DNA from: Candidatus Margulisiibacteriota bacterium
GTDB taxonomy: Bacteria > Margulisbacteria > Marinamargulisbacteria > DT-59
DNA: 22,418 nucleotides
Direction: 5' to 3'
Assembly (NCBI GenBank): GCA_013215865.1
Contig: JABSQL010000099.1
Location: 1 to 22,418, forward strand
How positions within the stretch are numbered: position 1 is the first letter of the stretch; each line of letters begins with the position of its first letter. The translations under genes and the position numbers were made by a program. Under the pieces are notes generated by a model, which was given only the letters and a program-made list of their open reading frames with translations, had not been told where the DNA came from and did no database searches. Of the stretch, positions 9,444-14,523 are shown one piece after another.

Positions 9444-9472
9444 TTGTCAAAGAGGCTGAATCTCTCTACACT
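9444..9472 (+). promoter_or_regulatory. Promoter of tRNA-Pro
   Basis: TTGTCA (9444-9449, 5 of 6 matches) is separated by exactly 17 bp from TACACT (9467-9472, 4 of 6 matches). Transcription would begin about 6-8 bp downstream, just before the mature tRNA 5' end at 9485, with a very short leader. The spacing and position both fit a tRNA promoter. Confidence 0.65.
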
Positions 9473-9484
9473 ATGGGCATGTTT

Positions 9485-9561
9485 CGGGGCGTAGCGCAGC
9501 CCGGTAGCGCACCAGTTTTGGGAACTGGTGGTCGCAGGTTCAAATCCTGTCGCCCCGACCA
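9485..9561 (+). tRNA. tRNA-Pro, anticodon UGG (reads CCA/CCG)
   Basis: The 77-nt cloverleaf can be folded by hand. The acceptor stem CGGGGCG (9485-9491) pairs with CGCCCCG (9551-9557), seven pairs starting with the C1-G72 typical of bacterial tRNA-Pro. The anticodon stem CCAGT (9512-9516) pairs with ACTGG (9524-9528) around loop TTTGGGA, giving anticodon TGG at 9519-9521. The T stem GCAGG pairs with CCTGT around TTCAAAT. The discriminator is A9558, and CCA is encoded at 9559-9561. The last nine bases of the gene also form the start of the 30-bp direct repeat described next, which is the classic position for site-specific integration. Confidence 0.98.
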
Positions 9562-9582
9562 TAATATATAGATTTAGATCAT
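9553..9582 (+). repeat. Direct repeat R1 at the tRNA-Pro 3' end (att-like)
   Basis: This 30-bp sequence begins with CCCCGACCAT (the tRNA 3' end plus one base) and continues for 20 bp outside the tRNA, ending ATTTAGATCAT. It recurs at 10469-10498 with 28 of 30 identities (mismatches at offsets 11 and 19). Because it includes the 3' end of a tRNA gene and brackets a toxin-antitoxin pair, it looks like one end of an integrated element. A looser relative of the longer repeat may lie at 9609-9632 (TATTAC, then TATCCCC). Confidence 0.75.
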
Positions 9583-9704
9583 GTTGCTTATCTTTCTCAA
9601 AGTACTCTATATTACCTATCCCCCAATTCACGTGCTTAAAGAAATCTTTTAATGCTTGTGAATTTTTACAAGAAACACCCACCTTTATTTAAACTGCTAA
9701 CCAT

Positions 9705-10037
9705 TTAGAGCAAAATGTTTTTTATCGTTTTAGAAAATAACGCTTTATCTTTCTTTCCTAGGCTCCCTATTGTTCGATTGATTAATTTTTGGTCAAGTGT
9801 AAAGAATTTGCATCGAATCATAGATTCATTAGTTAACCCCGCACTGTCCAAATCGGTCATTGGGATATCACTTTCCCAACTTGAGTTCTTTGCTGATGTA
9901 ATCATTGCACAAACCACGTGCTTTGAATTTTTGTTAAATCCATTTGCTGAAATAACAACTGCAGGCCTTCTTTTACTAGAAGCAGTATCTGTAAACGGAA
10001 AAGGAACTACAATAACTACAAATTGTTTATAAGTCAT
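9705..10037 (-). CDS. MazF/PemK-like endoribonuclease toxin
   Basis: This is the probable toxin of a type II toxin-antitoxin pair; the family cleaves mRNA and in some members tRNA or rRNA. The 110 residues start with the MazF beta-barrel pattern YKQFVVIVVPFPFTDT, then KRRPAVVIS (Arg24 is the expected catalytic base region), then CAMITS with the conserved Thr47/Ser48, then IRCKFFTLD. ATG 10037 is preferred because the barrel begins right after it; ATG 10049 and GTG 10073 are in-frame alternatives without better ribosome sites. It overlaps the antitoxin gene by 11 bases, so translation is coupled. A function in plasmid-like maintenance or stress is inferred. It lies inside the first repeat-bounded cassette after tRNA-Pro. 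Confidence 0.88.
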   Translation of the reverse strand: MTYKQFVVIVVPFPFTDTASSKRRPAVVISANGFNKNSKHVVCAMITSAKNSSWESDIPMTDLDSAGLTNESMIRCKFFTLDQKLINRTIGSLGKKDKALFSKTIKNILL

Positions 10038-10266
10038 TGTAAGCTTCATTATCTTCAGGAGAATCCCATTCACTCATTGTTGCAGAAACGCTGGCAGCAA
10101 ATTCAAGATCAATAGGCGTAGCTTTTCGCACATTTACAGTCTTATCAGATAGATTATTTAAAACCCAAACCAACTTATCTCCTTCGTGTATATCAAACGC
10201 CTTACGAACGGCTATTGGTACAGTGGCTTGTCCCTTTTTCGTAACACTAGAACTATATGTGGCCAT
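10027..10266 (-). CDS. AbrB/SpoVT-type antitoxin
   Basis: This 79-residue protein has an N-terminal swapped-hairpin DNA-binding domain: SSVTKKGQATVPIAVRKAF, then DIHEGDKLVWVL. The acidic C-terminus (from about residue 60, SEWDSPEDNEAYNDL) is the likely toxin-neutralising tail. ATG 10266 has a strong AGGAGG ribosome site 8 nt upstream. It lies upstream of, and overlaps, the MazF-like toxin, the usual order for autoregulated pairs. The protein probably binds the 9-bp tandem repeats (10306-10341) about 40 bp upstream of its start. That AbrB-type antitoxins pair with MazF/PemK-type toxins is established; the pairing here is inferred from overlap and order. Confidence 0.88.
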   Translation of the reverse strand: MATYSSSVTKKGQATVPIAVRKAFDIHEGDKLVWVLNNLSDKTVNVRKATPIDLEFAASVSATMSEWDSPEDNEAYNDL

Positions 10267-10305
10267 AACCTTCCTCCTACTTTAAATAATTACCAACACA
10301 ATAAA

Positions 10306-10341
10306 GAAATACTAGTAATACTATTATTACCAATAATACTA
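10306..10341. repeat. Four tandem 9-bp repeats, candidate operator of the AbrB/MazF-like pair
   Basis: The units are GAAATACTA, GTAATACTA, TTATTACCA and ATAATACTA, in exact 9-bp register. Three copies share AATACTA (10308, 10317 and 10335), and the third unit is degenerate. They lie 40-75 bp upstream of the antitoxin start, where its promoter and operator should be. The rest of 10267-10502 is AT-rich with no gene, apart from repeat R2 at its right end. Confidence 0.55.
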
Positions 10342-10462
10342 TACATACCCTAATTACCACAATTATAAACACCAAAAAATATTAATACAACTAAAACATA
10401 GGCACCAAAACACTGCCTTGTTCATGCCTATCGAATTCACTAATCACGGTTTTAACGTCGTA

Positions 10463-10498
10463 TACTATCCCCGACCATGATATATACATTTAGATCAT
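10463..10498 (+). repeat. Direct repeat R2, second copy of the tRNA-Pro 3'-end repeat
   Basis: Bases 10469-10498 repeat 9553-9582 with 2 mismatches, including the CCCCGACCA of the tRNA end. The six bases before it, TACTAT, are not in the tRNA but recur in repeat R4 (TACTATCCCC at 13524-13533). The copy lies just after the Fic gene's stop (read on the minus strand) and separates the toxin-antitoxin pair from fic. A related GCCTATC sits upstream at 10425-10431, matching the left half of R3 and R4. Confidence 0.7.
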
Positions 10499-10502
10499 TT
10501 AG

Positions 10503-11654
10503 TTACTTCTTAAAAAGATTCAAGTAATCTGTCAGTACAAATATTCTATTTCTTGAAAAACCCGTAACTTCTTTTAAAATCTCTACTTTAGCCAACTCAT
10601 TGATAAGTCTATTTGCCGAATTTATAGATATCCCCAACATTTCTGCAGCTCTCGCATTATTAGTCGCGGGATTAGAAAACAGCTTCAGTAACAATCTATG
10701 GGCTAATTTTGCACGTCGACCCAATCCCATAATCGATTGCTCATAACGTGCTCTAAGCGCAATGATTTTTTCAAATAATTCCTTCCCATTTTTGGAAGTT
10801 TCGATAATGGCAGATAAAAAATAAATAAGCCATTGATCCATATTATTTTGTGTTCTAACAAAAGTTAACCCATCATAATATTGCCCTTTATTTCTTTCGA
10901 AAAAATCAGATAAATACAATGTAGGCTTTTTTAATATCCTTAAATCTACAAGCTGTAGTGTAATTAATAATCGCCCAATCCTTCCATTTCCATCGGAAAA
11001 AGGATGAATAGTCTCAAATTGATAATGAGCAATAGCAATTTGTATTAATTGGGGCATAACCAAATGTCTATTATGCAAAAATAATTCAAAATCTTTTATT
11101 ACCTCAGGTAAATTATCAGGATGTGGTGGAATAAAGGAGGCCGTCTTAATATTTGTTCCACCAATCCAATTTTGACTCTTTCTAATCTGTCCTGGACATT
11201 TATGCTCCCCTCTAACACCTGAAAGTAGCATTTTATGAGCATCCTTTAACAATCTCATGCTAATAGGTAGTTCCTCTAATTTTTCTATAGATGTGTTTAA
11301 TGCTTTAATATAATTTTGAACTTCAATCCAATCATTTCGTTTTTCAGGAGATATTTCTTCTTCCGGTAAAATCGCTTCATCCATTTCAGTTATAGTCCCT
11401 TCAATTCTACTAGACTTCAAAGCTTCATTTCTGACATGCATAGCAATAAAAAAATCGACGTCTGGAACTAAAACCGAGTACGCATTTAATCCCCCCAACA
11501 ACCCCATTGCTTCCTCAAGCAATACAGGTATTCTTTTATCATTCCATTGATAGGGTATATTTACAGGAGAAGGAAGAAAGCTTTCATACTCATATTCTTT
11601 ATTAAAAAAATGCTTTTGAAGGTTTCCTGCTTGATACTTATTTTTTTCCTGCAC
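10503..11654 (-). CDS. Fic-domain AMP-transferase (class II) with C-terminal helix-turn-helix
   Basis: Fic enzymes transfer AMP or another nucleotide to target proteins. Numbering from GTG 11654 (383 residues), the protein has a Fic-N domain, an inhibitory-helix motif SSRIEG at about 81-86 (the [ST]xxxE[GN] of class II, intramolecular inhibition), the catalytic HPFSDGNGRIGR at about 217-228 with the active-site His, and a C-terminal winged HTH (ARAAEMLGISINSANRLINEL). All catalytic residues are intact. GTG 11654 is chosen because AGGAGG lies 9 nt upstream. ATG 11663 directly abuts that site, and TTG 11678 lies upstream of it. The two 30-bp repeats upstream (11672-11741) may be its operator. 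No separate antitoxin gene is needed for class II. Confidence 0.92.
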   Translation of the reverse strand: MQEKNKYQAGNLQKHFFNKEYEYESFLPSPVNIPYQWNDKRIPVLLEEAMGLLGGLNAYSVLVPDVDFFIAMHVRNEALKSSRIEGTITEMDEAILPEEEISPEKRNDWIEVQNYIKALNTSIEKLEELPISMRLLKDAHKMLLSGVRGEHKCPGQIRKSQNWIGGTNIKTASFIPPHPDNLPEVIKDFELFLHNRHLVMPQLIQIAIAHYQFETIHPFSDGNGRIGRLLITLQLVDLRILKKPTLYLSDFFERNKGQYYDGLTFVRTQNNMDQWLIYFLSAIIETSKNGKELFEKIIALRARYEQSIMGLGRRAKLAHRLLLKLFSNPATNNARAAEMLGISINSANRLINELAKVEILKEVTGFSRNRIFVLTDYLNLFKK

Positions 11655-11671
11655 TTTAATCATCCTCCTAG

Positions 11672-11741
11672 CTGACAAAACAAATGTTTATATGTCAACT
11701 TTACCACACTACTGACAATATAAACATCCATATGTCCACTT
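11672..11741. repeat. Two 30-bp direct elements with TGACA...TGTCA arms upstream of fic
   Basis: Elements at 11672-11701 and 11712-11741 start CTGACAA, share ATATGTC near the end, and finish ACTT. They are spaced exactly 40 bp, close to four helical turns. Each carries opposed TGACA and TGTC arms 15 bp apart, so each is an imperfect inverted repeat. They cover the leader and probable promoter of the fic gene, so they are a candidate operator for the Fic C-terminal HTH. Confidence 0.5.
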
Positions 11742-11845
11742 ATCGATAAAAGTGACATCAAGGAAATCTGTGTACTCAGATGCTAAATAACCGGATGAAC
11801 ACCCGTCATTATTTGTCGTCCAGGCCTCAATTTCTCCAAAGCTTA

Positions 11846-11906
11846 GGAACCAAAAGCCTATCAAAATTATTACGATCGACTTCAAATATATCTGATCATT
11901 TGATAC
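11846..11906 (+). repeat. Direct repeat R3 between the fic and membrane-protein cassettes
   Basis: The left half (11846-11877) matches 13499-13530 in 29 of 32 positions, with core CAAAAGCCTATCAAAA. The right half (CGAC at 11877, then ATATAT and GATCATTT) resembles the right part of R2 (CGAC, ATATAT, GATCATTT) with small gaps. It therefore joins the features of R2 and R4 in one copy. It occupies the gap between fic (minus) and the membrane protein (plus). The remainder of 11742-11845 shows nothing I can name. Confidence 0.6.
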
Positions 11907-11915
11907 CCTTTAGTT

Positions 11916-12344
11916 ATGGGACTTGCTTTAAATTACATTCAAAAATACCCTGCATCAAAACGTATTATGCCTTTATTCAGTTATACCGCACCAAAGAAAA
12001 TATTTTTGTTTCTTGTTAAAACGATTATTTTCTTAATCTTCTTGTACTTGTGGAACTATTGGACAGCTCTAATACTGGCATTTTCTGACGAAGTCCCTAT
12101 TCAAACAAGAGAGTATATTTGGGCATACTCTGGAACATTTATTGCAAATTCTGGCATTCTTTTTTCCATCATGCTAATACCTCGTTTTTTAAAATACATA
12201 GCACTTTTATTATTGATAATAACTTCTTGTTTATACATAAGTATTTTTTTTGCTCCATTACCTGCTTTTGGGATTGCATCCACAGGTTTATTGACAAGTA
12301 TATGTTCAGCTTATTTATTAATTTCACATAAAAAGGAGGTCTAA
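11916..12344 (+). CDS. Hypothetical four-helix membrane protein
   Basis: This 142-residue protein has four hydrophobic stretches: about 27-45 (FLFLVKTIIFLIFLYLW), about 72-86, about 89-110 and about 115-135. A charged loop (DEVPIQTREYIW) sits between the first two. No family is recognised. ATG 11916 has no clear ribosome site, and ATG 11967 would trim 17 residues before the first helix. It is followed after one base by a 56-residue gene whose strong Shine-Dalgarno is inside this gene's last codons, so the two form a coupled pair. The pair sits between repeats R3 and the 12535 copy, as its own cassette. Lower GC than the housekeeping genes fits foreign origin. An immunity or effector role is possible but only guessed. 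Confidence 0.6.
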   Translation: MGLALNYIQKYPASKRIMPLFSYTAPKKIFLFLVKTIIFLIFLYLWNYWTALILAFSDEVPIQTREYIWAYSGTFIANSGILFSIMLIPRFLKYIALLLLIITSCLYISIFFAPLPAFGIASTGLLTSICSAYLLISHKKEV

Positions 12345-12345
12345 C

Positions 12346-12516
12346 ATGTCTAGATTTACACTACAGATGATAAAAAATATCAAGGAAACAAAAACACAAG
12401 AGTTTAAAGATCTTAAAGAAGAATGTCGGCAAGAATCATATGCGTATTTTCATGCACACATTCGCCCTTTACCCAAAAATAAAGATGGTTCATTTGATGA
12501 AAATAATTTGGGATAG
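12346..12516 (+). CDS. Small 56-residue hypothetical protein paired with the membrane protein
   Basis: A short gene that is easily missed. ATG 12346 follows a textbook AAAGGAGGT (12332-12340) with 5 nt spacing, and the stop is TAG 12514-12516. The N-terminal half is charged and likely helical (MIKNIKETKTQEF, KDLKEECRQE); the C-terminal half, with HAHIRPLPKNKDGSF, looks less ordered. There is no hydrophobic segment, so it should be cytosolic and might bind the preceding membrane protein, whose stop is one base upstream. The strength of the ribosome site is the main reason to believe it. I do not recognise the family. Confidence 0.65.
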   Translation: MSRFTLQMIKNIKETKTQEFKDLKEECRQESYAYFHAHIRPLPKNKDGSFDENNLG

Positions 12517-12534
12517 TAATGCCTCGGCATATCG

Positions 12535-12554
12535 CTATCATTTCCCTGACCATG
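12535..12554 (+). repeat. Degenerate copy of the cassette-border repeat
   Basis: CTATCATTTCCCTGACCATG resembles the CTATCCCCGACCATG of R2, with 10 of 11 matches over the last part (CCCTGACCATG versus CCCCGACCATG) and a 5-bp insertion. It is followed by TTTAAC. It lies exactly between the membrane-protein pair and the xre-res pair, where a border copy is expected. Alone it would not be convincing; position makes it worth listing. Confidence 0.4.
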
Positions 12555-12580
12555 TTTAACAACAAAGGTTTGCGGGAATA

Positions 12581-12618
12581 GTTACTATATAGTAATATAT
12601 ATATTACCATTCAGTAAT
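12581..12618. promoter_or_regulatory. Operator of the xre-res pair: four half-sites at 11-bp intervals
   Basis: Half-sites GTTAC (12581), GTAAT (12592), ATTAC (12603) and GTAAT (12614) alternate in orientation with exactly 11-bp steps. They give a 16-bp perfect palindrome GTAATATATATATTAC (12592-12607) and a 14-bp one TTACTATATAGTAA (12582-12595). The last half-site ends 3 bp before the GGAGG ribosome site at 12622, so bound protein would block transcription or initiation. This is the expected site for the Xre antitoxin. Confidence 0.7.
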
Positions 12619-12633
12619 ATTGGAGGTTGAAAA

Positions 12634-13035
12634 ATGAATCTAATGGAATCCCTGAGGCATAAATCTGTTGAAAAAAAAATTAGTCTAATTAAAAAAGGGC
12701 TCCCAATAAAGACTGTCGAAATGCTAACAGATGAACTCGCTATCCCTCAATACACTACACTACAAATTTTAGACCTACCCAATACTACATTTGATACAAA
12801 GAAAAAAAGAGAGGAAAACCTACCTCCTAAAAGCTCGAGTGCAGCCTATCGTTTATATGACACATTTATGAAAGCTGTTGCGCTTTTTGATAACAATAAA
12901 GACGCTGCACGCGCATGGTTTTCTACGAAACACGCCGCTTTAAGCAATCACTCCCCTTTAGAATATTGTGAAACCGAAATAGGAGCAAAAGAAGTAGAAC
13001 AGCTTATAGGAAGAATAAAAGAAGGTGTGTTTTAG
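12634..13035 (+). CDS. Xre/MbcA/ParS-type antitoxin of a RES toxin pair
   Basis: The 133-residue protein has an N-terminal HTH-like region (about 20-47, with KTVEMLTDELAIPQYTTLQIL) and a C-terminal ParS/MbcA toxin-binding domain (about 65-133), including AAYRLYDTFMKAVALFDNNKDAARAWFSTKHAALSNHSPLEY-type features: the AxxWF segment and the SPLEYCETEIGA block. The protein should bind and block the RES toxin encoded directly downstream and repress its own promoter through the 12581-12618 operator. ATG 12634 follows GGAGG with 7 nt spacing. Its stop touches the toxin's TTG start, so translation is coupled. Family assignment is by recognised motifs and by the partner. Confidence 0.9.
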   Translation: MNLMESLRHKSVEKKISLIKKGLPIKTVEMLTDELAIPQYTTLQILDLPNTTFDTKKKREENLPPKSSSAAYRLYDTFMKAVALFDNNKDAARAWFSTKHAALSNHSPLEYCETEIGAKEVEQLIGRIKEGVF

Positions 13036-13497
13036 TTGCAAACAGCATACAGAATTTTTAGTAGAAACAGCACTCATGATCCATTAAGTGGTGAAGGAGC
13101 CAGTCAATTTCCAGGTCGATGGAATCTAGAGGGAACCAAAGTAATATATGCAGCTGAAAGCCTATCATTAGCTATATTAGAAACAATCGTTAACTTAAAA
13201 AATGCTTCAAGCATACCATCATTTAAATATATTGAATTGTCATTTCAAAAAAAAGATATATACAATGTCATGCTAGATCAGAAACAAAGTGACTGGTTAA
13301 ATCCTGTACAAAATTTAGATAGCCGACAATTTGGAACAGACATTTTACAAAACAATTCCAACAAGGTCATTCAAGTACCAAGTTCTGTAGTACCAGAATC
13401 CTATAATTATCTGATACCTCCTCTGTTAATAAAAAACAATAAGGTCTCGCCTAAAGAACCAAAAGAGTATGCATTAGACCTCAGACTGTTTCATTAA
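13036..13497 (+). CDS. RES-domain toxin (NAD+-degrading family)
   Basis: RES toxins such as MbcT deplete NAD+, causing growth arrest. The 153 residues show the RES pattern: YRIFSRNSTHDPLSGEGA near the N-terminus with the conserved Arg, FPGRWNLEGTKVIYAAESLSLAILE with the conserved R, Y and E positions, and VIQVPSSVVPESYNYLI with the conserved Ser. The start is TTG 13036, the base right after the antitoxin stop; a weak start would keep the toxin below the antitoxin. The C-terminus (KEYALDLRLFH) is typical. Repeat R4 begins two bases after the stop. It forms the second toxin-antitoxin pair in this island. Confidence 0.9.
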   Translation: MQTAYRIFSRNSTHDPLSGEGASQFPGRWNLEGTKVIYAAESLSLAILETIVNLKNASSIPSFKYIELSFQKKDIYNVMLDQKQSDWLNPVQNLDSRQFGTDILQNNSNKVIQVPSSVVPESYNYLIPPLLIKNNKVSPKEPKEYALDLRLFH

Positions 13498-13498
13498 T

Positions 13499-13550
13499 GG
13501 ACCCAAAAGCCTATCAAAACTATTACTATCCCCAATCATGAAAATGTTTA
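13499..13550 (+). repeat. Direct repeat R4 after the xre-res cassette
   Basis: The first 32 bp match R3 (11846-11877) in 29 positions. The following TACTATCCCC (13524-13533) matches R2 (10463-10472), and the next bases AATCATGA resemble GACCATGA of R2. R4 therefore links the two repeat halves and starts immediately after the res stop codon, defining the right-hand border of that cassette. Confidence 0.65.
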
Positions 13551-13678
13551 AACTAACACAAGAACTCAACAAAGAAAAGAAAAACACTTTCTCTTCTAAA
13601 TGGATGGGAATTGCTTCACCAAAATCAAATTTTGAAACAACTAGATTGGACCATATCAAAAAGAAGCACCTTAAGTGA
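13538..13678 (+). CDS. Possible 46-residue protein or gene remnant
   Basis: An ATG inside repeat R4 opens a 46-residue frame rich in lysine and threonine, beginning MKMFKLTQELNKEKKN and ending KKKHLK, with stop TGA 13676-13678. There is no ribosome site. Composition is protein-like and the style recalls small antitoxins, but I cannot name a family and no toxin follows. It ends 10 bp before the displaced rdgB tail, so it may be the surviving part of a disrupted cassette. It could equally be chance. Confidence 0.3.
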   Translation: MKMFKLTQELNKEKKNTFSSKWMGIASPKSNFETTRLDHIKKKHLK

Positions 13679-13687
13679 ATCGTGTTG

Positions 13688-13807
13688 TTATAGATAAAAA
13701 TTCAAACCTTTCACCCATTCACACGCCCTATCTATCGCTTTTCTTCGATGAATAATGGCATTCTTTTCCTCAGATGACATCTCTGCAAACGTCATTTGAT
13801 ACCCGTC
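13688..13807 (-). pseudogene. rdgB: Displaced 3' fragment of rdgB
   Basis: Read on the minus strand, these 40 codons start at DGYQMTFAEM, run through KNAIIHRRKAIDRAC, and then diverge from the intact gene to end EWVKGLNFYL and a stop. There is no start codon. Up to RAC it equals the C-terminal part of the intact rdgB at 14601-15209, except one change (Ser to Ile before His). It is therefore a second rdgB 3' end with a different tail, most simply the original chromosomal end pushed away by an insertion that brought its own replacement end. Confidence 0.8.
13721..13807 (-). repeat. 87-bp direct repeat, distal copy (att-like, rdgB 3' end)
   Basis: It matches 14646-14732 in 86 of 87 positions, offset 925 bp, in the same orientation. 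Identity stops sharply at both edges: beyond 13807 the cassette's membrane gene continues, and before 13721 the two rdgB tails diverge. This pattern is how an element that integrates at a gene's 3' end leaves its two ends. Confidence 0.85.
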
Positions 13808-14213
13808 CCTGATCTAGCCGTAGATTATCTCTTCCTAATCTTAAAAACAGCCAACATATTCCTGAAATTAAAATAGGTAATATCCAAAACAACATACTGC
13901 TTGAGTATGTAAAATAATAGATTAAAAACCAAAAAGATGAGAACAGGCTTATAGCAAGCTCTATTTTTACAAAGATAAAAAATAACTTTTTAAGAAGCGT
14001 AATCTTACTTAGATTGATCAATGAATAGAATAGCAAAATAACAGGCACCATCATTGAATTAAGAAATAATAAGATATTGTACATAGAATCTAGTCTAAAT
14101 TTCGACGATGTACTAAAGATTTCATCTGCCCATTGATATCCGAAATATATGAATAAAAAACATGCAATCCTAATAAAAAATATGTGAAGAAAATAAAAAC
14201 CCACTTTCTTCAT
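13770..14213 (-). CDS. Hypothetical four-helix membrane protein, partner of the L,D-transpeptidase-like protein
   Basis: This 147-residue protein has four hydrophobic segments: about 3-22 (FYFLHIFFIRIACFLFIYFG), about 42-62, about 75-100 and about 107-122. ATG 14213 is chosen because it lies one base after the upstream stop; a TTG at 14228 is the alternative. The last 12 or so residues (ending SNDVCRDVI) are encoded by DNA that belongs to the 87-bp rdgB duplication, in another frame, so the natural C-terminus has been replaced at the insertion junction. Being directly downstream of a small peptidoglycan-enzyme-like protein, it is a candidate immunity or transport partner, which is inference only. 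The family is unknown. Confidence 0.6.
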   Translation of the reverse strand: MKKVGFYFLHIFFIRIACFLFIYFGYQWADEIFSTSSKFRLDSMYNILLFLNSMMVPVILLFYSLINLSKITLLKKLFFIFVKIELAISLFSSFWFLIYYFTYSSSMLFWILPILISGICWLFLRLGRDNLRLDQGRVSNDVCRDVI

Positions 14214-14214
14214 G

Positions 14215-14523
14215 TCAATATTTAACAACTAGTTTTAAGTTCCTACGGTATAAGCCCATAAAAGCATGGAAATTTTTATTTAAATCTCCATTCAACTCAA
14301 TGCAACCTGCGGTCCCTATTTCTGTGCCTCCGTGTATATAAAAGTCTTCCCGATTATACGTTTTTCCTTTTATTTGTACTAGGGGTGTTGCAATATAACC
14401 CCATGCATCACTTCTAATTTTCCAAAGAATTGCATCTATAAACCCCGTATTATTTCTGTATTCCAATTTTCGGTCGAACTGGACCATATATTTACCCTCT
14501 GGCAATGGCATCTTTTTCAGCAT
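14215..14523 (-). CDS. Small YkuD/DUF2778-like L,D-transpeptidase-fold protein
   Basis: The 102 residues contain the family's substrate-loop signature MPLPEGKY (about 5-12) and the catalytic block DFYIHGGTEIGTAGCIEL, with His and Cys in the HG...GCI arrangement. The latter resembles DUF2778/Tlde1 proteins, which act on peptidoglycan tetrapeptides, some as secreted antibacterial effectors. At about 100 residues it is shorter than most. The start is uncertain: ATG 14523 keeps the PLPEGKY motif but has no ribosome site, while ATG 14487 has AGAGGG before it but loses the motif. An upstream 42-residue frame overlaps and may be its displaced N-terminus through a frameshift. There is no signal peptide. 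The membrane protein follows one base after the stop. Confidence 0.65.
   Translation of the reverse strand: MLKKMPLPEGKYMVQFDRKLEYRNNTGFIDAILWKIRSDAWGYIATPLVQIKGKTYNREDFYIHGGTEIGTAGCIELNGDLNKNFHAFMGLYRRNLKLVVKY

Noticed and set aside
9395..9682. A 95-residue minus-strand frame across tRNA-Pro, containing [15 protein letters not shown]
   Set aside because: The GATGFEPAT phrase is the antisense reading of the tRNA itself, a well-known false gene; no ribosome site is visible.
10300..10400. A CRISPR array in the AT-rich repeat region before the AbrB-type antitoxin
   Set aside because: The repeats are 9 bp, contiguous and degenerate, without spacers.
11780..12019. A 79-residue plus-strand frame upstream of the membrane protein
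   Set aside because: It runs through border repeat R3 and overlaps the membrane gene in another frame; composition is not convincing and there is no ribosome site.
12413..12610. A 65-residue minus-strand frame over the 56-residue gene and the Xre operator
   Set aside because: It covers the palindromic operator and a plus-strand gene with a strong ribosome site; it has no site of its own.
9553..13550. Integron attC sites as the explanation of the border repeats
   Set aside because: The copies lack the paired GTTRRRY-like core sites and long imperfect hairpin of attC, and the best copies coincide with a tRNA end; an IntI-type array is not supported.
13474..13659. A 61-residue minus-strand frame over the R4 region
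   Set aside because: It overlaps the end of res and the border repeat, with no ribosome site and no recognisable motifs.
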